Positions 58,345-64,000 of a stretch of 64,000 nt of DNA are shown piece by piece. Numbering within the stretch: the stretch's first letter is position 1; each line of letters opens with the position of its first letter. The stretch comes from Stenomitos rutilans HA7619-LM2 (GTDB lineage: Bacteria; Cyanobacteriota; Cyanobacteriia; Leptolyngbyales; Leptolyngbyaceae). The notes under the pieces are model-generated. The model had not been told where the DNA came from, did not search any database, and worked only from the letters and a program-made list of their open reading frames with translations. The stretch is from positions 62,001 through 126,000 of the forward strand of contig JAHHIE010000001.1 in the NCBI GenBank assembly GCA_019358945.1, read 5' to 3'. The position numbers and the translations under genes are program-made.

Positions 58345-60408
58345 ATGAATGTTAAGACCGCACCGCATAAATCAGATTCATTTGCGCCAGAGCATACTGC
58401 TTTAAATTCTACAGAGCAGCGACATCATGAGGCGGAAGGAACCCTCGTCACGCCCACGCTGGTGTTGGATAGTGAGATTTCGATCGAAGAAGAGGAGCGC
58501 CTACTGCTGGCAAACATTCTTCCGGCTGACGAAGAAGATGGTTCGTTGCGCTACGACCCAGTGGCGATCGCGGCTCATTATCGCCAGCATCCCTTTCAGG
58601 TGTGGGGACGGGTTTTTAATATCTTCTTTCCCTTCCTGACATTTGGGCTGAAATGGTGGTTGAATTCTCGGCTTGGCTTTACTGTGCAGAAGCATCGCCA
58701 ACAGGCTGTTCGTCTGCGTGAAATGTTGACGCGTATGGGGCCTGCTTTTATTAAAGTGGGTCAGGCGTTGTCCACTCGCCCCGATCTGGTGCCGTCAGAT
58801 TATTTGGAAGAACTCACCCATCTGCAAGACCAGTTGCCACCGTTTGATAATGCGGTTGCCTATCGGTTTATTGAAGAGGAACTGGGCGATTCGCCTGACA
58901 TGATTTATGCGGAGTTGACTGCAAGCCCGATCGCGGCGGCTTCTTTGGGGCAAGTGTATCGCGGTCGGCTTAAAACGGGTGAGGAGGTTGCTGTGAAAGT
59001 GCAGCGTCCTGGCCTTGCTCAAAGTATTGCGCTGGACACCTATATTTTGCGTGGTTTGGCGGCCCTCACCATGCGACTGGTCAAGCGAGTGCGCAGTGAC
59101 CTGGTCGGCATTATGGACGAGTTCGCTGCTCGCATCTTTGAGGAGATGGACTACAACCAGGAAGGGCGAAATGCTGAACGCTTTGCTCAACTGTATGGGC
59201 ACATGCAAGACATCTATGTGCCTAAGATCTACTGGCAGTACACGGGACGGCGAGTCCTGACAATGGAGTGGATTACGGGCACTAAGCTGACTCAGCCAGA
59301 AGCGATTCGAGCGCAAGGTGTTGATGCCAGCTACCTGATTGAGGTGGGTGTGCAGTGTTCTTTGCGCCAGTTGCTCGAAAATGGTTTTTTCCACGCTGAC
59401 CCCCATCCTGGCAATCTCTTGGCAACGCCCGACGGCAAACTGGCGTATCTGGACTTTGGCATGATGAGCGAAGTCAAACCCGCCCAGCGGTATGGCTTAA
59501 TTGAGGCGATCGTCCATCTGGTCAACCGTGATTTTGAAGGCTTGGCTAAGGATTACGTCAAACTGGAATTCTTGACGCCCGATACAGATCTGACACCCAT
59601 TATTCCTGCCTTTGCCACCGTTTTTAGCGATGCACTGGGAACCACCGTTGCTGAAATCAACATTAAAAGCATCACCGATCAACTTTCCGCGCTGATGTAC
59701 GAGTTTCCGTTTCGGGTGCCTGCCTACTATGCGCTCATTATTCGATCGCTCGTGACGCTAGAAGGCATTGCCATCAATGTTGATCCCGAATTTAAGGTGC
59801 TTAGCAAGGCATACCCCTATGTCGCCAAGCGCTTGCTCACTGACCCGGCACCCGAACTGCGAGCCTCTTTGAAAGACTTGCTGTTCAAAGACGACAGTTT
59901 TCGCTGGAATCGTCTAGAAAACTTGCTGCGAAATGCTCGTAGCAGCACAGATTACGACTTAAGCAAAGTTGTGGATCAAACGCTGGACTATCTGTTCTCA
60001 GAGCGCGGCGGCCTGATTCGCCATCAGATTGTGGAAGAGGTTGTAAAAGGCGTTGACTCGATCGGCAGCAATGCGCTCAACAACCTTCGATATAGCTTTG
60101 CCGAACGGTTTGGTTTGACTGTTAATCGCGCCGATGCCGTGCCAACCGAAAGTCAGCAAACGTTAGAGCATCTCAAGCGCATCTGGGACATCTTGCAAGA
60201 AACGCGCGGGTTTGACCCCACTAGGCTGTTGCCAGTGCTTCCAAAGCTGTTGTTTAAGCCAGAAGCACACCAGATGGGTCAGCAAATTGCTGAGGGATTG
60301 GCTCAGCGTGCGATCGCTCGCTTCATCCGCGAATTTCTTCTTGCTGATGAACCAACCCGTGCGACTCCCCCTACAGCCCAACCCCGACTACCCGCATCTC
60401 GTGCCTGA
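58345..60408 (+). CDS. ABC1/AarF (UbiB-family) atypical kinase
   Basis: Atypical protein kinase-like protein of 687 residues, the family linked to quinone and prenyl-lipid metabolism in bacteria and plastids. The KxGQ motif (FIKVGQALSTRPDLVP, about 135-150), the Ala-rich loop AAASLGQVYRG, the ATP lysine in VAVKVQRPGL, the catalytic segment HADPHPGNLL and the metal-binding LDFGMM are all present. The N-terminal 60 residues are poorly conserved, and no C-terminal membrane helix is obvious. Cyanobacteria have several such paralogues; the exact substrate is not known. Confidence 0.93.
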   Translation: MNVKTAPHKSDSFAPEHTALNSTEQRHHEAEGTLVTPTLVLDSEISIEEEERLLLANILPADEEDGSLRYDPVAIAAHYRQHPFQVWGRVFNIFFPFLTFGLKWWLNSRLGFTVQKHRQQAVRLREMLTRMGPAFIKVGQALSTRPDLVPSDYLEELTHLQDQLPPFDNAVAYRFIEEELGDSPDMIYAELTASPIAAASLGQVYRGRLKTGEEVAVKVQRPGLAQSIALDTYILRGLAALTMRLVKRVRSDLVGIMDEFAARIFEEMDYNQEGRNAERFAQLYGHMQDIYVPKIYWQYTGRRVLTMEWITGTKLTQPEAIRAQGVDASYLIEVGVQCSLRQLLENGFFHADPHPGNLLATPDGKLAYLDFGMMSEVKPAQRYGLIEAIVHLVNRDFEGLAKDYVKLEFLTPDTDLTPIIPAFATVFSDALGTTVAEINIKSITDQLSALMYEFPFRVPAYYALIIRSLVTLEGIAINVDPEFKVLSKAYPYVAKRLLTDPAPELRASLKDLLFKDDSFRWNRLENLLRNARSSTDYDLSKVVDQTLDYLFSERGGLIRHQIVEEVVKGVDSIGSNALNNLRYSFAERFGLTVNRADAVPTESQQTLEHLKRIWDILQETRGFDPTRLLPVLPKLLFKPEAHQMGQQIAEGLAQRAIARFIREFLLADEPTRATPPTAQPRLPASRA

Positions 60409-60570
60409 CCGTATGGAAGGCTGATGCAAAGCCTGGTTATACCAGTTCTCAGTTTTGAGTTGAAGAGCGGTCAGCGGTCAGTGGAGAAGTGTTGAGTGTT
60501 GAGTGCCCGAACCTTGGTAGTATCGCTGTTTGAAGCACATCACCTGTAGCTCAATGAAAGGGAAATGGTA

Positions 60571-61206
60571 TTAGACCAGTCCTCTCAGTAGACCGACATA
60601 AATGCCTTGAATCTCTAGCTCTTCAACGTTCATATCAACTACTGTTGGCTCGTAGGCTGTGTTGGCAGGCTGAAGTGTAATCTGCTGTCCATGCCGATAG
60701 AGATATTTGAGTGTAGTCGTCCCGTTCTTTCTCGCTGCGACGATCGTGCCGTTACGAATGGCACGCGGGTTCGTTTCTCGCCGCATGATGACGACATCGC
60801 CATGATCAATCAATGCGCCTGTCATGCTGTCGCCCCGCACCTGAAGTGCAAAATGCTGGGAACGCTCGTGCTGAGAAAGATGTACCAGTTTCGGTAAACA
60901 GGAAAGCTCCAAGTGCTGTTGCTCCTGATCAGAAAAGGTTTCTACCAGGCTATGCGCCGCGATCGCCCCAATCAGCGGAATGCCATTACTGGGGCGCAGG
61001 ATTTTGAGCGATCGAGATTTGCGGGGGGCATGGCTGATGAGTCGCTTGGTTGTCAACGCATCAATGTGAAGTTGCACCGACGCGAGCGATCGGTACCCCA
61101 ATCCTTTCTGGATTTCACGGTAGGTGGGGGCCATCCCATACTGCGCCATGAAATCCTCAATCCAGGTAAGCACCCGTTGCTGCGAGGCGGTAAGTAGCGG
61201 CTGCAT
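60571..61206 (-). CDS. lexA: LexA-like repressor with altered cleavage site
   Basis: LexA family repressor of 211 residues. The winged helix domain (1-68) has APTYREIQKGLGYRSLASVQ. The S24 latent protease domain follows, with Ser127 (VRGDSMTG) and Lys167 (TTTLKYL) in place. The autocleavage site, Ala84-Gly85 in E. coli, is Ala84-His85 here (PLIGAIAAHSLVE), and the change lies next to a HIP1 site. Cleavage may be slow or absent, so the SOS role is uncertain; several cyanobacterial LexA proteins regulate other pathways. A half-site like GTAC lies upstream at about 61222. Confidence 0.93.
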   Translation of the reverse strand: MQPLLTASQQRVLTWIEDFMAQYGMAPTYREIQKGLGYRSLASVQLHIDALTTKRLISHAPRKSRSLKILRPSNGIPLIGAIAAHSLVETFSDQEQQHLELSCLPKLVHLSQHERSQHFALQVRGDSMTGALIDHGDVVIMRRETNPRAIRNGTIVAARKNGTTTLKYLYRHGQQITLQPANTAYEPTVVDMNVEELEIQGIYVGLLRGLV

Positions 61207-61288
61207 AAAGCGACAAAAGAGCGTTTGTACTACTTTACACTATTTTTCTACTAATGGCGGTCATCTTGCCAAATCTAGCGCCCTTTAG

Positions 61289-62518
61289 TCAGGCTCTGGT
61301 GCTGCGCTGATCGGCGCTGGAGACGAGATCACTGGATTGGTAGCGGATGCCTGCTTGCTTGAAGCGGTGTAGGGCTTCACCGAGGCGATCGCACTCGGCA
61401 ATCAAACTAATCCGCACGTAGCCTTCACCACCCGTCCCAAAAGCATTGCCAGGAGTCACCACGACCCCGGTTTCTTGCAAGACAGAGAGCGCGAAATCAG
61501 TGGAGCCAATGCCAGGAGGACAGGCAACCCAGAGATACATTGTGGCGTTAGGTTTAGGCACCGTCCAACCCAGGTCTGCCAACCCTTGAATAAGAAAATC
61601 GCGACGGGTGCGGTAGCGTGCCTGCACCTCATGCAGATACACATCTGGAAGCTGTAGTGCGGTTTCGGCGGCGGTTTGTAGGGCTGCAAAAATTCCGTAG
61701 TCCAGGTTGGTTTTCAGCGTGCGTAACCCTTGCACAATGTGGCGATTACCGACGACGAAGCCTACGCGCCAACCTGCCATGTTGTAGGTTTTAGAGAGGG
61801 TGTGAAACTCGACCCCAATGTCTTTCGCACCGGGAATTTCGAGCAGGCTGGTGGGCTGGTAGCCATCAAAGGCTAGTTCGGCATAGCAAAGGTCATGCAC
61901 CAACAGAATGTCGTAGTGGCGTGCGAAGGCAACGATCTCTTCAAAAAACTCGCGGGGTGCCGTAGCAGCCGTCGGATTGCTGGGGTAGTTGAAATAAAGG
62001 ATTTTAGCTTCTCTGGCGATCGCCTCAGGAATGGCTGACACATCAATGAGCCAGTCATTTTCAGGCTTGAGGATCAGGCTATGAATGGTTGCCCCTGCAA
62101 TCAGCGGGCCTCGAAAGTGCGCCGGATAAGCAGGGCTAGGCACCAAGACTAGATCACCCGGATTCACGTAAGCCAGCGCCAGATGCGTTAAGCCTTCTTT
62201 AGACCCCAACAGTGGTAGCGCTTCGCCTTCTGGGTCAAGTTTGACGTTGTAGCGGCGGTAATACCAATCGGTGATGGTGCGTCGAAAGCTAGCGGTGCCC
62301 TCAAAGGGAGGATAGCCGTGATTCGCTGGATTTTGTAAGGCCGCGATCGCCGCCTCTACAACAGGCTGCGGCGTTGGCCCATCGGGATTGCCCATCCCCA
62401 AGTCAATCAGGTCTAGCCCCTGTTCTCTGGCGCGTACCTTGAGTTCGTCTAACCGCGCGAAGACATAAGGCGGCAAGGAACCCAGGCGATCGGCGGGTTT
62501 GATCCAGTCTGGTTTCAT
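61289..62518 (-). CDS. Class I/II aminotransferase (LL-diaminopimelate or alanine-type)
   Basis: PLP-dependent fold type I aminotransferase of 409 residues. The PLP lysine is at about 241 in HTLSKTYNMAGWRVGF. Family motifs are DLGMGNPDGPTP, GSKEGLTHLALAYVNPGD, FNYPSNPTAATAP and the C-terminal arginine segment EGYVRISLI. Cyanobacterial relatives are annotated as LL-diaminopimelate or alanine/aspartate aminotransferases; the exact substrate cannot be read from sequence. Its ATG overlaps the stop of the alcohol dehydrogenase gene by 4 bp, so the two are translationally coupled. Confidence 0.88.
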   Translation of the reverse strand: MKPDWIKPADRLGSLPPYVFARLDELKVRAREQGLDLIDLGMGNPDGPTPQPVVEAAIAALQNPANHGYPPFEGTASFRRTITDWYYRRYNVKLDPEGEALPLLGSKEGLTHLALAYVNPGDLVLVPSPAYPAHFRGPLIAGATIHSLILKPENDWLIDVSAIPEAIAREAKILYFNYPSNPTAATAPREFFEEIVAFARHYDILLVHDLCYAELAFDGYQPTSLLEIPGAKDIGVEFHTLSKTYNMAGWRVGFVVGNRHIVQGLRTLKTNLDYGIFAALQTAAETALQLPDVYLHEVQARYRTRRDFLIQGLADLGWTVPKPNATMYLWVACPPGIGSTDFALSVLQETGVVVTPGNAFGTGGEGYVRISLIAECDRLGEALHRFKQAGIRYQSSDLVSSADQRSTRA

Positions 62519-63726
62519 GCCATTACCTCATCGTTAAGGGAGTGGGGAGTGAATGCTGATCCCTGGCTTCTGCTAAAGTCATTCACACCAGCTTCTTCTC
62601 GCCGTGTGCTTGCAGCCGTAGTGCTTGCAGCCGTAGTGGAAACCATTGCAGCCATCAGTTGCGCAGGTTCGACTGCAAAGGGCAGACGGTGGATATCGGA
62701 CTGTTCGGCACAGGCAATGACTGCCGCTCGTTGTAAATCGGTTAGGGCTATATCTGCTAAACCCAAGTCGTTGAGACTTTTGGGTAGCCCAATATCACCA
62801 TAAAACTTTAGCAACTGCTGACGGGCCGTCGCAGCCAGTTGGTTCCCCTGGACAATTTCTTCCAGACGCAATTGTACCAGAATGCCATACGCGACTTTCT
62901 CACCGTGCAGTGTGCCGTGACTGTCAAGGAGATGGGTCAAACCGTTGTGCACGGCATGGGCGGCTACTGTGCGACATTGGGCACCGCCTAAACCACCAAT
63001 GACACCTGCCATCAGCACCGTAGCATCCACAACCTCTTGCCACGCTTCCCCCCCCGGTTCTTGAAGGGCGATCGCAGAGGTTTGAAACAACAGATCGCGC
63101 AACACTCGCGCTTGCTGCACGGCGGCGATGATAAGCGTTTGCTGCACATGCCCGCTGCTGACAGAGGCTTCGTACCATTTGGCAATCGCATCCCCAATGC
63201 CTGCTATCAACGTGCGGCGGGGTGCCGTTTGCACCACATCATAGTCCAGCACCAGCAAATCTGGGCAGCGTGTCAGCGCCACGTCGTACTGAAAGGCACC
63301 CTGATCTGTATACACGTTAGAAAGGGCAGTCCAAGCGGCACAGGTAGCGGCTGATGTGGGCACCGTCACAATCGGCAAATGGTGCTGATGCGCCACCAGC
63401 TTGGCAGTATCGATCGCTTTGCCACCGCCAATGCCAATGACTACATCGGCTCGGTGCAGGTCGATCGCTTGATGCAGTGTCGCTAATGTAGTCTCGCTAC
63501 AGTCCGCACCGTATGTCATCCAGGCAATCTGAAGCGGTTCATGCTCCAATACTGTCTGCAACTGCGGTCTAATTGCTGCAAGAGTCTGGTTGCCGCCAAT
63601 GACCAGCGGATGTTGCCCTAGGTGCGCGATCGCGTTCCCTACCTGATTCACTACCCCTCGACCACGCAGCACCTGTGCTGGGGCAATTGTAAGCGGTGGT
63701 TGACAAGCAATACAAGCGGTAGACAT
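62515..63726 (-). CDS. Iron-type alcohol dehydrogenase (glycerol dehydrogenase-like)
   Basis: Group III (iron-containing) alcohol dehydrogenase of 403 residues from ATG 63726 (MSTACIACQPPLTIAP); the frame extends 13 codons further. The NAD-binding loop is VIGIGGGKAIDTAKLVAH. Metal ligands are expected in GIGDAIAKWYEAS (Asp), AAHAVHNGLTH (His) and GTLHGEKVAYG (His), as in GldA. The last 40 residues (TTAASTTAAS, DFSRSQGSAF) are low in complexity because of a 15-bp tandem repeat, and they are probably not part of the fold. Substrate is unknown. It is translationally coupled to the aminotransferase. Confidence 0.87.
   Translation of the reverse strand: MSTACIACQPPLTIAPAQVLRGRGVVNQVGNAIAHLGQHPLVIGGNQTLAAIRPQLQTVLEHEPLQIAWMTYGADCSETTLATLHQAIDLHRADVVIGIGGGKAIDTAKLVAHQHHLPIVTVPTSAATCAAWTALSNVYTDQGAFQYDVALTRCPDLLVLDYDVVQTAPRRTLIAGIGDAIAKWYEASVSSGHVQQTLIIAAVQQARVLRDLLFQTSAIALQEPGGEAWQEVVDATVLMAGVIGGLGGAQCRTVAAHAVHNGLTHLLDSHGTLHGEKVAYGILVQLRLEEIVQGNQLAATARQQLLKFYGDIGLPKSLNDLGLADIALTDLQRAAVIACAEQSDIHRLPFAVEPAQLMAAMVSTTAASTTAASTRREEAGVNDFSRSQGSAFTPHSLNDEVMA
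62606..62635. repeat. 15-bp tandem duplication in the dehydrogenase gene
   Basis: Two perfect copies of gtgcttgcagccgta. On the coding strand they give a repeated STTAA-type peptide in the tail. The unit length keeps the frame. Confidence 0.9.
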
Positions 63727-63825
63727 GGCGGAATCGAGTGTAAACGCTAGACAAAAAACGGGCAAGAATGCGTTTTACCAATCTAAAGCATCGTCACACA
63801 TCAGGTTGTGAGCCAATTTCTAGAC

Positions 63826-64000
63826 TCAAACCGACGGTTTGGGCAAACGCGCAAATTGTTCGCGATCGATTTCAATGATCGCTTGCTGATCGGTAGGAGA
63901 AGACAGGGAGGGCTTGATTTGTCCCAGATACACGGGTTGAGACACGCCTAGTTTGGGATGGAGCAGAGAACGAGCGCGAATGGTCATCGTCGCTTCGTCC
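63826..64000 (-). CDS. C-terminal part of an unidentified protein, cut by the window edge
   Basis: The minus-strand frame from the window edge to a TGA at 63826-63828 reads (after a partial codon) DEATMTIRARSLLHPKLGVS, then PVYLGQIKPSLSSP and a tail ending IEIDREQFARLPKPSV. It is a plausible protein tail of 58 residues and stays open to the edge. No family was recognised. It lies about 100 bp upstream of the dehydrogenase gene, on the same strand. Confidence 0.55.
   Translation of the reverse strand, partial: DEATMTIRARSLLHPKLGVSQPVYLGQIKPSLSSPTDQQAIIEIDREQFARLPKPSV

Noticed and set aside
61222-61234. Complete LexA box upstream of lexA
   Set aside because: Only one half-site (agtac) matches; the second half departs from the cyanobacterial pattern.

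Overview
The window reads as a gene-dense stretch of cyanobacterial chromosome. The evidence is a set of cyanobacterial marker genes: ferredoxin-thioredoxin reductase variable chain, Psb27, CyanoP, the DesA acyl-lipid desaturase, a separate atpB-atpC pair, and DUF3110, DUF3038, DUF3352 and DUF4335 proteins. HIP1-type octamers (GCGATCGC and close variants) occur throughout. The PilJ/CheA chemotaxis pair and the abundant short tandem repeats suggest a filamentous, Leptolyngbya-like lineage, but this last step is inference. No rRNA, tRNA, CRISPR array, prophage or complete insertion sequence was recognised.

Layout. 1-8.5 kb: 3' part of a PilJ/HmpD-type methyl-accepting protein followed by a giant CheA/HmpE-type hybrid kinase, together the core of a pilus or hormogonium chemotaxis-like system. 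8.5-12.1 kb: a decayed small gene, ftrV, and a PP2C phosphatase with a zinc-ribbon and kinase-like N-terminus. 12.1-19.5 kb: NfeD and SPFH membrane proteins, trpB, an Rpn-type nuclease, rplY, purA and an adenosine deaminase. 19.5-25.5 kb: psb27, the pstS-pstC-pstA-pstB phosphate transporter with a Pho-box candidate, and a SRPBCC protein. 25.7-32.9 kb: universal stress protein, thioesterase, dxr, atpB-atpC, DUF3110 and murQ. 33-38 kb: a TIR-WD40 protein, a CmpR-like LysR regulator and an alpha/beta hydrolase. 38-47.2 kb: a structured non-coding segment, a DUF3352 protein, a membrane zinc-ribbon protein, a PilP-like lipoprotein, desA, fmt, an Rpn pseudogene and the DUF3038-DUF4335 pair. 47.5-52 kb: CyanoP, an orphan HicB-like ORF, Maf, a Ser/Thr kinase, and an ECF sigma factor with its anti-sigma factor. 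52-64 kb: esterase, recN, a TPR glycosyltransferase-like protein, a GNAT gene with an amber codon, an AarF/UbiB kinase, lexA, an aminotransferase and iron-type alcohol dehydrogenase pair, and the 3' end of an unidentified gene.

Most genes are housekeeping or photosynthetic. The unusual material lies in the details: a CheA linker of more than 1,000 acidic residues, a LexA whose cleavage site reads Ala-His, a Psb27 without a lipobox cysteine, short repeats that have entered recN and maf in frame, three decayed genes, and a highly structured intergenic segment at 38.24-38.46 kb. No obviously new multi-gene system was found. The best candidates for new biology are the structured RNA segment, the kinase-like/PP2C fusion and the repeat invasion of coding sequence.
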